64,000 nt of DNA from Sebastes aleutianus (taxonomy: Eukaryota; Chordata; Actinopteri; Perciformes; Sebastidae): contig CAKAKS010000067.1 of NCBI GenBank assembly GCA_916700875.1, forward strand, positions 6,328,909 through 6,392,908. The letters are read 5' to 3'. This document shows, piece by piece, positions 1 to 13,000 of the stretch. The position numbers and the translations under genes were made by a program. The notes beneath the pieces were generated by a model. The model was not told the DNA's origin. It searched no databases and worked only from the letters and a program-made list of their open reading frames with translations. Every line of letters starts with the position of its first letter. Position 1 is the stretch's first letter.

Positions 1-293
1 AATCAAATACCCCCAGCTGGGACAAGTGTGTGTGCAGCCGGCAGAAAGCAATCATGCGTGGGAGCATGCTGCATAAGACACTGAGGATAATGAGAGCAGC
101 CCCTTCCCTAGACATTGCTTCCTATTTTTTTATGTCACTCCCTTTCTCTCTTTCCTTTATGTCCACTCTGTCTTCATCTCTCTCTTCCCACATCCCTCCT
201 TTTACCCCTCAGCTATTCACATCTCTTTATTATTCTCTCCCCCCCACTCCTCTCCATCTCATATCTGTGTAAGCCGTCAGAGCAGCCTCCTAC
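1..293 (-). other. SVIL intron, left edge of window
   Basis: This is the start of the intron that follows the 294-1026 exon, opening with a GTAGG donor on the minus strand. It contains a long pyrimidine-rich run on the plus strand (about 120-270). Open frames through that run are low-complexity and are not genes. Confidence 0.7.
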
Positions 294-1026
294 CTGAGAT
301 GCCTGGCTGGCTCCGGCCGCTGCTCCTCTCCTGCTCCTGTGTGGAGGAGCTGTGAGCTGCCTCTTTCAGGTACCCTCCTCTTCCTCCTCCCTCTGCTCTA
401 CTCTCCTGGGAGTGCCCGTCTGCGGCTCTCCAGCTGGGCTCTGACTCACCCCTCCACAAAGAGGGCTCGGCAGAGTGCTGAGGCTGGGGATGCTGGGGAT
501 GCTGCTGCTGCTGCTGCTGCTGCTGCCAGCCGTCCCGGTCCCTGTCAAGGGAGTGTAGCTTTCCCTTAATGCTGCCGTCTTGGATCTCTTCTCTGGCTCC
601 TCCCTGCTGTCTCCCCCTAACCTCCTCCTCCTGACGCTCTCTCAAGCCCTCCTCCACCGCCTCCCCCTGCTGCTTGTGACCAGCAGAGGAGGTGGGAGCC
701 CCCACTCTCTGTCGGCTCTCGGGGAGGAGAGGGGAGGAGTTGGGCTCAGGATCAGGGTGGCCTGGGTCCCCGCTCTGGGTCATGGAGAAGTACCTCAACG
801 CCCTCTCTTGGTGGCCGCTTGTGGTGCTGGAAGCCTGTTGTTGGGCAGGGATGTAGGGGACAGCGGTGGACTTCCCTGGACGGAGACCGTCATCATCACC
901 GACGCCGCTGCTGCTGCCTGGCGTGATGGTTACCATGGTGACGGAGGCTTGGGAGGTGGCGGCCGCCACAGAGCGGATCAGGGAGGCTGACAGGGGCTCC
1001 AGTTTGATCTCACCTCCGTTTTTCAG
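294..1026 (-). CDS. svil: SVIL coding exon (last one in window)
   Basis: The acceptor is TTGCAG followed by CTG AAA AAC in phase 0, and the donor is CTCAG|GTAGG in phase 1. It is 733 bases long. The opening residues LKNGGEIKLEPLSAS follow directly on GEVEQ of the previous exon, and the arrangement parallels the human protein (VEQ then a hydrophobic and serine-rich stretch). The rest is disordered, with Ser, Glu and Arg richness and an uninterrupted run of eight glutamines coded by pure CAG near 498-525. The middle of the exon has little visible conservation. Confidence 0.85.
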
Positions 1027-4000
1027 CTGCAAGAACAGCGGGAATCATGTCAGACATTCGGGATGGCTAGAATGACAACAGGAGAGCTGAAGGGATTGAT
1101 ATGGAGAGGGGATGGGTCGAGGCAGGGAAGTTGGAGATTAATGCAGGAATGTGTGGATGTTACAGAAGGTGTGTGGGGATGAACAGATGGATGGAAGAAT
1201 AAAGTGGGATGACAAATGATGGATGAGGGGAAGGACGGCAGCGTTCAAAGCAAATTAGGGGAACATTTTGAGTAGTTCAGGTTTGCTCATGAAGCCGCAG
1301 CTGTATGGCAACTCTGTCACTCACAAAATGGCAGCAGGAAGCACAGACGTCAACACAACTGAACCGTAACAGACAAAACAGACAAAACCCTCAACAATTA
1401 GAGCTGGATCTGGTCTGGTAACCTATATTTGTGTTCATATTTGCTTGTTAGCCAACTCAGTATTTGATTTATATAATGCATGAAATAATCAGGGGTGTCC
1501 TTAAAGGGAAATTCCGGTGTATTTTGACCTGGCGTATTTCCTTTAATAAATGTGACCATTGTGACTCTATTGCTGTGTTCACACTACGAGCGACAAAAGC
1601 GACAAAACGGCAAAGCGTGGCCAGCTTCATTATCGCCGAGTCGCTGTTGAAGTGTTGCTTAAGTGCTCGGTGACGTATTATGTTATTAAATAGCACTGGG
1701 GGCTGACTAACTGCATTTTTCTAGCTGGAAAGGAACAGGGTGAAACAAAAACATATGATTGGTTGATGCTTCACTGCGTCATTGGAGCGCTGAAAAAAGT
1801 TGAGACCAGCTCAACTTCATGCAGCGACAAGTGTCAAGGTACGTGTCCACAGGCTCCGTCCTTTCCACGTTTCCAATTCATTGTCTATGTAAGCAGCCGT
1901 GCAATGTATTCTGGTAGCATGGCGGCGCGATTCGAGAGACGGGGCGTCACGTCACCTGCTCCTCATTTGCATAAAGTTGAGGTCCAGGCTACTTTATGCA
2001 AATCACGGGCGTCCGACGCAACTCGCCGCCTCTGGAAACTCAAGGGAAACTTTTAAACTAAGCGTTGTCGATCCAAAATAAAAACAGATTCAGCGACTGC
2101 GTGGCTTAGTTCTCGCATAAAATGTTTTCAGAAACACATTTCCGTGAACTATTTTCGTGAAATAAGAGAAAAAAGGTTCCAAACGAGCCACCATATTGTA
2201 TCTGGTTTGAAAGCCGGGAGCAGCAGCCCACAGAGGGAAAGCATTTGTTCGATCAGGTGCCGAGTGCCTTGCGTCTAGTGGCAGCCCATCGAGCGTCTAA
2301 TGCTTGGAAGCGAGGCGATCCCTCGCGATGAAAACTCCTCTGTGGACACGTACCATCTGGTGCACTAGTGGAGCTAGAAAAAAAGCTGTGACGCATCAGA
2401 AAAACTGGGTGTGCCACATGATCCAGGGGCGGACTGGGACCGAAATTCAACCCGAGACTTTGAGATGGAGAGGCCCCTTAATGTGAGCGGCCGGAGGGCA
2501 TGAGTGGAAATTTTTTTGGGCAGTTTTAACACTAATACAAACCACCCCAGCTGCCATCTCAGTATATATATATGAAAAGTTGTGGCTGGTCGGAAATTCA
2601 CAAGAGCGAAACTCCTATGTCCGAGTGTAAGTAAATGCAGCCAGCTGGCGCTCCGTTTTCGTAGCGAATCCGTCCTACTCTGCCTCTAATTGGCTTACGA
2701 TAACATACTTACCCTAAACCTAACCAATCCAACCAACGAATGCAGCGAATACTAGCCAATCAGAGGAAGAGTAGGGGCGGGTCATGCCTTCGCTATAGAG
2801 CGCTCCAAGGGTGACATATTTTTGTAGGCCAACCAGGAAGTTAGAATCACCCTGGTTCCCTCGACAAAAAGCCAAGGGGATTGTTCCGTTGGGTTTTGGA
2901 TTATTGTAGAAAATAAACTCTGTGGCAAACAAACATTTATGATACTTACACGTTTTGCGTGAATGCAATCGTCAGAAGTAAAAAGCTAACGTTAGGCTAT
3001 AAACGAACTACACCACGGTCGCATGAGCGCGAGTAAACACAACGAGGCTGTAAAAGCAGATGAATCGGTGTGATGACGTTTAGTTGTCTCATTTAGCCAC
3101 TTGTTAGCAACCGCCTTTTATAAGACATTTACAAGCTTCAAAATTCACAAGCGGGGTATGTATTGATTTATTAATAAAATCCCTTAAGCTTGTGTTAACC
3201 ACAGACCTTATTTCAGGCATCTAACTAAAAACCCATTGACTTTGAGATGAGGGAACCAGAAGTCCAATTCCACTCCAACTTCCACTAGTAGAATTATAGA
3301 ACGGCTGCAGATGGATAGTGGTGGGTTGTTTTGTTTAGTTGTAGTAAACTTTTAGTAAGGCTATAACTAAAAATTAATTCTGTATCTGATTTTTTGGGCG
3401 ACGCGGCTACGTCATTGGTTGGGCATCCGTTTGTAGCTTCCATTGAAAATGACTTGTAGCCTGTAACTGTGTCGCTGCTAGTGTGAACACAGTATGAGGG
3501 TCGAGCTAACTTGCATCAGGAATGTCTGGATCAGGAAATCAGGATGTACTCCTGAATAAGGACCAGAACCTAACTTCAAACTAGAGCTGGATGAAAGTTA
3601 CAGAATCACATAATAAAAACCGTTGTACTGATAATGTGACAACAAAAATGACTTTTGGTGCTTTCAGACAATATTTAATGAAAATGATTGATGTGATGTG
3701 AGAAATCAGCAATGTCTTTATGGCAGCCAGACTGTGGTAGCTGGACAGATGCGTTCAGGTAATGATATTACTTCCCTTTAAATACAGCCTTATGCCAGAA
3801 AAACACAACGATAAAGCTGTATCAGTATTAGCATCAAAATTTGTATATTAAAAATTTGACCCATCTCTTCTTCCAACAACTCCAGCAGAGATGCTCAAAC
3901 TCTACGCCAGACTACTGTCAATTGATTTTGGTTGCAATACAAGGTCTTTGTATTGACCCTCACACATTTCTGCGCACAGCCAGATCCATCCACATACTTA

Positions 4001-7000
4001 CTCTTTTTCTTTTGCTAGTTTATTCCGGTTGGGAGGAAGCCTGAATAAACTAGCATGCAGAATTTGCAGTCAAATATAATCCCATGCTTGTTATGCAACG
4101 AACAAGCATGTCACAGAAGCTGCTTGCATCCAAAAATGAGGAGCCACGGAACACAAACAAGGCACCCTAAAAAAACAACTCCTCATGACAAAGCAACATC
4201 TACCACTTCAAAATACACACTGAATTGCATTTACGGACATCATCAAGCTTGGCTACTGTACGCAAGACAAGACAACACCGGTCAACAGCGGGACCAATCA
4301 CATCAATCAATAGCGGGATCATTTGATGCAACCGATCAGAACAGATCAGTACAGGCAGCAGGGGTCTTACATGTTCTCCCTGATTGGCCTCTAAGTCACC
4401 GTTACACTCCGCGGAGGTTACTGGTGGCTCAGCTTCCTGTGTGATAAATATGCTGGAGGTGAATCAACCTATGACAAAGCATCTGACACTGTGTTTCTCG
4501 GACAACATGTTTGGGTTTCAGCAAAGCTCCTCACTGTACTACATCTGTGGACAACGTATCAGCGAATGTTTTTTGCAGTGTAGATGGAAAACTATCCCAT
4601 CAACAACAGTATTTCTGATCTTCCACGTGTGAATTGTTGGCTCATTTGTGACATCTAGAGGCCACTGTATTAAAAAAGCAACAGCAGAACAAACTTTATG
4701 ACCTCTGTTCATTTCGCAGTATCTAAGAGTCACAGAGAATCATCATGTCATTCATCCATCACGCACCAAGGGGAAACTGGTGCACTGCAAAACACCCACT
4801 GCAGTGTCAGCGACCTGGAAGTGAATCGTCCGTTGCTTCAGGCCTGTTTACTGTAAGAAGATCTTACATCCAAATAATCTTCAGATGCAATGTTGTTAAT
4901 TTCAATTAATTCTGTTCTACTGCGCTACTCACAAATTTCTGCGTACACTATTGTTGGCACGCTTATGTGTTAATTTCACGTTGGTGTCTGCACCTCTAAA
5001 GGTGGAGATAAACCACCAAGTAAAGTCAACGGATCTTATTCATTTTCTATGGAAAGCAGGAGATCCGGCCGCGCGCTGCATGATGGATACTGCCCGGCGA
5101 GTTGACTGACCATTCGCTGTATCTGAATTTGCATAATAATGACTCGACTTCTGATCAAATATGAATCAATATTTTGTTACTGCATTGCCTACTTCTCGCC
5201 TCAAATGTTTCAGAAACATATTTTAGTGTACTGTTCAGCTGTAAAAAGAGAAAGTTTGTCATCAAAACAGTTGAGCCAACACCAAGCACCGCCCACCAGG
5301 CCGGAGCAAACCGGACCACTTTGGGTTCCGCCACGTCTTTCTGTTTGTTGGCCTGATTTGGTGTATCTCCATTATAACATTTGGCCTGCACAAAAATGTT
5401 TTTGTGACTTTTTCTTCTCTTTCTCATATTCATTCATTACTCATTTTGTGCTGGAAATTATGATGGATGCCACCAACGTTGGTGAGTTTGGGTTTGGGAT
5501 AAGTAAACAGGAATAAATTGAATCTATCGTAATGATGTGTGAACTGAAATCTACTGAACTCATACGTCGTAGAAGCTACATTCCTTTGTCATTGCTGGCT
5601 GTTGTTAGTTTTTTCTATTTTACACAACAGTGTTTTACAGAAAGGTTTTGCTCAGAAGTGTTGAATAAATGTATTAGAATAGGTAAGACCTTCCTGGATC
5701 TTTAGCTTAATTTCCTTCAACATTTATAGTTCATATAGTTATGAAAATGCAACTGTTTTTATACCTGCAACTTTCTTAAAAAAAAACACAGTAAATGTTT
5801 TTTACCTGCTCCACCTCTCCTTGGGTGATGGGTTGAGTCTGAAACCGGGTGTTGGCCCTGCGCTGGCGGGTGTCTCCTCGGGCCCCCTCGGCGGTCTTGC
5901 CCGTAGGCTTAGCAAGGCGGTTGAAGAGGGCCATCTTCTCAGACAGGGTGAGGGTGGACAGGTCCGGCTGGTCGGAGAAAGGCCCTTGGCCGTCTCCCTC
6001 CGCCCCAGCACCGGGAGCTTGAGCTGGTTTCTGGTGCTCCTGGGTCTCCTTCTCCTGATCCTTGACTGCTGAGCCTGGCTGGGAGGAGGCCTGGATGCTG
6101 GGTAGTGACAGGGGGATCTCAGTGGGTGAGGGACAGGTCTAAGTCTTCAAATAACCATTTGATTTCTGCTTCTGGATCGCAAAAATGTTGAAGTTTGAAG
6201 TATCTACAATTTAAATTATGTGGTTTCTACATTGTAATAGAGGATCAGGAAATATGAGGTGCTAATTTTATGTCAAGAATAAAACACCACATCCAGTTAC
6301 CTTTGATTTATAACGTTTATATATCCTATGACATGGATGACCGACAAGAAAAAATTTGAGTATTTTATCAAAAGATTGTTACATTTCAGTTTTAAATGAA
6401 ATAATTGTAGCTAAGGCTGTCAAAGTTAACACCATAATAATGCAAATTTGTCTTAACGCCACTAATTTTATACAAGTTGTGATTTTTAGGTTTCTAGGGG
6501 GCTCAGTTTTAAAGCTAGAGTGAAGATGCTGGCACCAATAAATAACGCTCCAAACTTAAACTAAACTTTGGCGAGGAAAAACTGGCATGGCCATTTTCAA
6601 AGGGGTCCCTTGACCTCTGACCTCAAGATATGTGAATGAAAATGGGTTCTATGGGTACCCACGAGTCTCCCCTTTACAGACATGCCCACTTTATGATCAT
6701 CCCTTAGAGTTTTGGGGCAACTCATAGTCAAGTCAGCACACTGACACACTGAGAGCTGTTGTTGCCTGTTGGGCTGCAGTTTGCCATGTTATGATTTGAG
6801 CATATTTTTTATGCTAAATGCAGTACCTGTGAGGGTTACTGGACAATATGTGTCATTGTTTTGTGTCGTTAATTGATTTCCAGTAATAAATATATACATA
6901 CATTTGCATAAAACAAGCATATTTGCCCACTGTCTTGTTAATAAGAGTATTAAATACTTGACAAATCTCCCTTTAAGGTACATTTTGAATAGATAAAAAT

Positions 7001-10000
7001 GTGCGATTAATTGGGATTAATCGTGATTAACTATTTTTATCAACTGACAGCCCTAATTGTAGCCTGTCTCTATACAAACAAAACACTTGCAGTCTTAAGG
7101 TACCAAAAACAAATGTATTCATCAGCTAAATATCAGAGAACTTAACATGCATGCAAATACCAGCTAGCAGGTAAGTAACTGTGACAACTGTGGCAGATTA
7201 CAGGCACAGCAACATAGACATAAGCAGATCAGCACACATATGCCAGATAATCATATAATGCACTCGGATGTTTGCAGGGGTTATGGAGATCTCGCAGCAC
7301 TGTGCTAAGTTAAACCAGGGTTGGTAAACAAACTGCGGGACACGTGACCCCAGACATGCAGAGGGCTTTATCCGGCTCAACCTCTGACCTTTCCATGAGA
7401 TACCTAACCTTTTCTTCACTGACATTTGTGACCTGCATGTGAGAGACACTGCAAGAGGGAATGCTTTGAAACTGGGCATGGAAAGCACTGAATGAGTTAT
7501 AGTGTAAACGCCGACTTCCTTTCCCCTATAAGGTGCACTCAGCTAAGAAGCAGCACATGAGGGGGGGCAGAAATAACAAGGTAAGATGAGCCGGGTGAAC
7601 AGATCAGCATGCAGCCAGGAGAGGGAGATGGAGAGTAAAGAGATGTCTCGGTGGCACATTCACAATAAAGAGAGGATTAAAGACAACCTATTATGCTTTT
7701 GTGCTTCTTCCCTTTCCTTTAGAGTGTTATATTGTTTTTTTGTGCAGGTAAAAGTTCTGCAAAGTTACAAAGCCCAAAGTCCATGCAAAAAAGAGTTACT
7801 CTCCCCCACAGAAACACTGCTCCTGAACTGCCTGAAACACCTTGATTGAAGTCCTGCCTTTTCTTCCGTAATGTGGTGATGTCACCAAGTAACACATTTG
7901 CAGAACGGCAAGTTTGGCACGCTCTCAAACAAAGCTAGTTAGAGTGGAGCTGGAGCGGAGTCCAGAGTTTGGTCCTGCAGCACAGTCGGTATGAGAAAAA
8001 TAAAGCTTTTTTTGAACATTAAAGTATGTAAACATGTTCTAGTAGAAACCCAAAATACAAATATGCACCTGAAAATACACATAATAGGTCCTCTTTAAGT
8101 TCATGTGAGTTTCCTTCGTGATAGAGTCATAATGTATAGATGTCAAGCAAGCTTAGTTTATAGCTTAATTAGAAAGTAATCTCTACAGTAATAGCAATGA
8201 ATCGGCTTGTTAAAATAATTTGATTCATGAAAGTAATAATCACAAAGATTTTCATTTAAATAAATGTCTGTTAAGTCACTACCTATCGCCGAATGTGGTA
8301 ACACAATGGCGATTGAGCCTAAGGCACACTGATGAAAACCCTTGCATTTGCAGTTTTACGAACTGGGTAAGGGGAAAGGGAAAGGCGACAACATGGATGT
8401 ATAATAAGACCTGGATATGGTGCTTCCGATTTTTCCAATGGCCACTCGCGGTATTGCAATGAAAAATCCCCCCTGCAGCCCCAAAATCATTTTCCCCGTA
8501 GACCACTATTGTAAAAGAAACGTCTGTAAAACTGTTGACGGGACACCTCGAATTGCAAACAAGGTTGATTATGACTATTTCTATTTTGAATTTTTGATCC
8601 ATGGTGGTTTTATATTTGTAAAACTTTCCTTGAGCCAAGAAAAGAGATTGAAACATCTGCTACGTCATCACAATTTAAAGTCAATGGGGCAAGCGGGAGA
8701 AACACTACTGCATATATTCAGTGGGCCACATACCCCGGAAGTAAACCTGGAAGCCAGAAAACTTTTTTGGTGTATGCGCCAGGCAAGAAATTCTCATTGG
8801 ACTGAAATTGGGGTCCGGTATCCAGTTCTTATATATATATTATTATTATTATTATATACATCCATGGGCGACATTGTTTGGATCTCTGGGAAGTGAGATA
8901 AAAAACACACCTAAAATTACCGCTTATCGCCATAGGTGCTGCCAAATAGAACAAAACAGAGATCTTAGAGATCGTAACTTTCAGCTCAGAATCTAACAAA
9001 TCTCTTTCTGTATCTATCTCTTCTATTGCACCTCATCCATGGTCATTTCTAAACCCATAGAGGTCAATCTACTGTAAGGCTTTCATTGAACTGAGATTTT
9101 GAAAATCATTAAAACTTAGATGGTTTTCATGCAATAGAGACATCCTGTGGGTTGAAGTACAACCACATATATCCTACAGGGGTACAACAAGCACAGATAC
9201 GTGTTATTTAAGTAAGTAAGGAACACATCCACACACGTACAGATACAAAGCACATATGAGTTAACATCCCAACTGTACCTGATGCTGGTCACTCTGGTGC
9301 TGACTACAGTGGGGCTGGGGGCACGAGTTACATTAGTGTGGATGCTCAGAGGTTGTGACGATGTGGCAGGATCACTTAAAAGTGGAGAAAAAGGAGGTAT
9401 AGATGGGGAAAAAACTGTGAAATACAGATAATACAAGGTAAAGAACAATATAGTGTCACTGAAAAGGAGGGGAGAGGAGAGGTTAACAAGTAAAGACTTG
9501 AAAGAAGTTGACGGAGGTGTCTGAAGAGACAGACGGAAAGGAGACAAGAACAGGTAAAAGAATGAAATGAAGAGGAAAGAAAGGAACAAGACAGAGCAAT
9601 AGTATATTCTCTGCACCTTGTATGATGCGAAATACAGCTATACAAGCAAAATTCAAGATCTACCTTGAAGCATTGACCACCTCCTTGTTGGTGACGGGTT
9701 GAGTGTGTGACCGATCCTGAACTCTTCTCAGACGCCTGTCTACGGCAGCGTTACGCGAGCGCGGTTTGGGAATACTACCGTCTGATGTCCTTTCCAGCTC
9801 CTGGAAGAACATGCCAGGAAAACATCAGTGCTTTGGTTTAGTACAGATGAGACCATAACAGTGATATTTGAAGTGAGAAATAATATCTATTTGAATGTCT
9901 ATGAATACCCAGTTAACTAAATCTAAATCTGAACAAAGCTCCAGATTTAGTTTTTTTAGATTATAATCTTAAAATATTACACATTCAAAAATATACAGTG

Positions 10001-13000
10001 TTAATAATCTGTCTTTATGACTTATGAAATGTACATAAAGTAGGAAGAGTACCCTGAAGAGAGACCTCTTTGCAGCCACACTCATCTTGGCTCTGTCGTC
10101 CAGTTTTCCTTCATCTAATAAAAAAAGAGATTATGTTACATGGCATTTCTGGAAAATGTCAATAAAATATCATTAAATTATTAAAAATGATATGTGCTTA
10201 TATGCAGTAGACTAAACGTACCTTCTGGATCCTGTAGCTGTGATGGGCTTAGACGAGACCTGCAGAAAACATTAAAATACATCAATACACATTTTTTTTT
10301 TAATTTGAAGAACCCTGATCTGATTATCATGATCTGAATGCCAACCTAGAACCATGCTCTGACAATTCAGTGTAGTAAATAAATGATTCATGTAAATAAA
10401 ATGATTCTGAAGAGCTCCTGCAGATCGCTACAGAGAGCCCCCCTCCTGTACCTATCTGACTCCAGCCGCTCTGCAGAGGTGACGGGCTGGGTCCTAAACC
10501 TCTCCGACATGCGACTGTCTCCTGGAGCGATGTAGCGCCGAGGCCTCCGAGCAACCCTGTCCCGATCACTGACGCTAGCCGGATCTACCTCCATTGCTGA
10601 CAGATCTACTTTAGTAGTCTCACTTTTAGAGCGGTGTATAGATTTAGAAAGAAATGGACGAGGACAACAAAGAGGAAAAGTAGGAGTGAGAATACCATTA
10701 ACAACGGTTGCTTTTAGTAGACTAACAGTTTCTGCACTCAAGTTAGAAGAACAAGGTCTCACACGTTGATATTGATGCACACGCTGAGCACAACCTAACT
10801 GCAACCCAACTGTGAAGAGCCATTACCCAGTGTTAACATGCAGCAGCAGACACAACTTCAAATGGGTAACTTGCAAGAACTGATAAGAAATAAGTTCAGC
10901 TAAAAACAAAATTGCAGACACTACAATGAACATGATAATGGTAGATATGATAGCAATACACCTTGACACATTTCATGCCACAGAATGACATCCTATCAGC
11001 ATTATTTTCTTGGATTATTTATTTGAAACAGTTTACTAATGTGGAGTTAGATTAGTTATTTAGCGATGCAACACAGAGCCCATGCCAGTGGACCTACAAC
11101 TCAGGTTTCCGGTTGGCATTCTCCAGATACGAGTGTCGCAGTTGCGCTACTGACACCCTGGTGTCCAGGGAGCCCATCTCCCCGTTAGCTATCCCAGATG
11201 GAGGCACGGCCCTCGATGTCTCTCTGCTGGCCGCTGCCCTCTCCATGCGATACATGGTAGAATGCTGGCTTATACCTATATCCGACATGGAGCGGATTCG
11301 TATCTTGGGTTTGGGCCCTCCGCTCATCTCCATGCTTCTGTTTTTGGCCTGCGGCACAGAGGAGCCCTTCTGGAGATAGATGGCTGAGTCAAACCTCTGG
11401 TCTCCTGATGGATCTGGCTGCTGCTGCTGCCTCTGAGGCTCAAAGTCTTCGCCTAGTTGGGGCTCTTGTTGTTTTCTCCGGGAGTCTTGCTGCTGAGATG
11501 GAGGCTCCTGTCTTTGGAGCTCACGCTCCTGCTGTCTCTGAGACTGCTGTTGTCTTTGAGGCTCTTGTGATTGTCTCAAGAGGTCGTACTGATGCTGCAT
11601 TTGAGGATCGTGCTGTTGAATTTGAGCACCATGTTGTGTCTTTCTGGGTTCAAACTGTTGTTGCGTTGGGGGCTCTTGGTGCTGAATTTGGGGCTCTTGA
11701 TGGTACACAGGTTCTGAGGATTGATGCTGCCTGGGCTGCTGGCGTACAGAGGTGTGGGAAGGCTGCATAGATCTAAACGCTCTCTCCTCTTGGCTGTCAT
11801 GTTGCTCTCTCCCTCTTTCTCTGATCCTCTCCACATTTCTCTCCCTCCCCCTCTCCCTCGGTCTTTCCCGATCCCAGTCTTCCTCGCCTCGACTCATCCT
11901 CCTCTGTTCTGGGCTGTAGGTCTGCCAGTCCATGTCTTCTTGCCGGCCCCTTTGAGGATCATCCACACTCTTTTCCCTTCGGCGGATCTCTGAGGGCAAC
12001 ACAGCTTTCCTGCTCTTCAGCAGGCCCTCTGTATGGGCCTCTTCCTTCAGGGCCTGCCTGGCCTCCAATTTTGCCACCTTGTGGGCAGCATGGATTTGGT
12101 CAGCACTCACTCTCCTTCGTGGTAGTACCTCAGGAGGTCCGGGAAGTTTGGCAGTGGCCACTGGGGCAGAGATGGCCAAATAGGGTTGAGAGTCAACAGC
12201 AGGGCCAGGGAGTGGGTAGGATGTTTGGCCGTGGGCCGGATGTTGGCCTTGGCTGGGCTGAGGCTGGGAAACAGTCCTTTGCTGGCTGGGTTCTGAGCGT
12301 TGTGGCGTAAACTGAGCAGTGTTCCCCTGAGTACGGTGTCTGTTACCCTGGTGCCTGTCTGGACTCCAGTCGGGGGGCCTCTGGACAGTTTCATCCCTGG
12401 ACAAGCGTTCCCTTACTCGGATTCTTGAGGAAAGGAATGGATAAGGGACACTGAGATTCCAGTTCAATTAAAGACCTATGGCACTCTCCGAACTCATAAC
12501 TCAAATGACTAAACAGCACATACCAAGATTTTTTTTTTCTGTGGGACACAAAGGATGATAAAATAACAAGCCTAATTTTTGGTATCCAAATAAATATTTT
12601 GAGTAGAGTGGTGTTTCTAAACAACATTCGGCTACTTGCCTAGGCCGCAGGTCAGGAAGACAAACTTAACACCTGCAGCTGAAATCTAAAAGCATTTGAT
12701 TGCTTTTAACTTTGCACACACTTAATCTAATTCCCACTAAAAATTGGGAAACACATTGCGCAAAAGTTTATGACACAAGACTATCATGGGACCAACTTGA
12801 GCTCCCGAATCCTACACTAGAATTGCAACAAGGTCAAGTCGCAGCGTGCCCTGGGTTTAAATTTGAGTCTTAGTTCAAACAACTCTCTCTCGGATGTCTC
12901 CGTGCCAAAAAAGTAAGCCAAACTATTTTCATCGACAACCTTCTGACCCCTGGTAGCCAAAGGTTGCTCTAATCTCATTGTGGACCACTAAGCTAGACAT

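Larger units (their letters stand above)
6098..9278 (-). other. SVIL intron with an hAT miniature element and a TTAA-flanked element
   Basis: It holds one full hAT-type miniature element at 6412-7055 and a TTAA-bordered element at 7677-8098. The stretch 8400-8850 is odd, with long open frames on both strands and text such as 'gtcaatggggc', typical of dispersed fish repeats. I do not recognise a protein there. Confidence 0.6.

Noticed and set aside
5802..6011. 69-codon minus-strand frame inside an SVIL exon
   Set aside because: It is a shadow. The conserved LSEKMALFNRL and TQPITQGEVEQ segments are in another frame of the same strand.
6789..6983. Small minus-strand frames with 'GNQLTTQ' repeated at 6.8, 15.9 and 21.7 kb
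   Set aside because: They recur because they lie in copies of the same non-coding hAT miniature element, not because they are a gene family.
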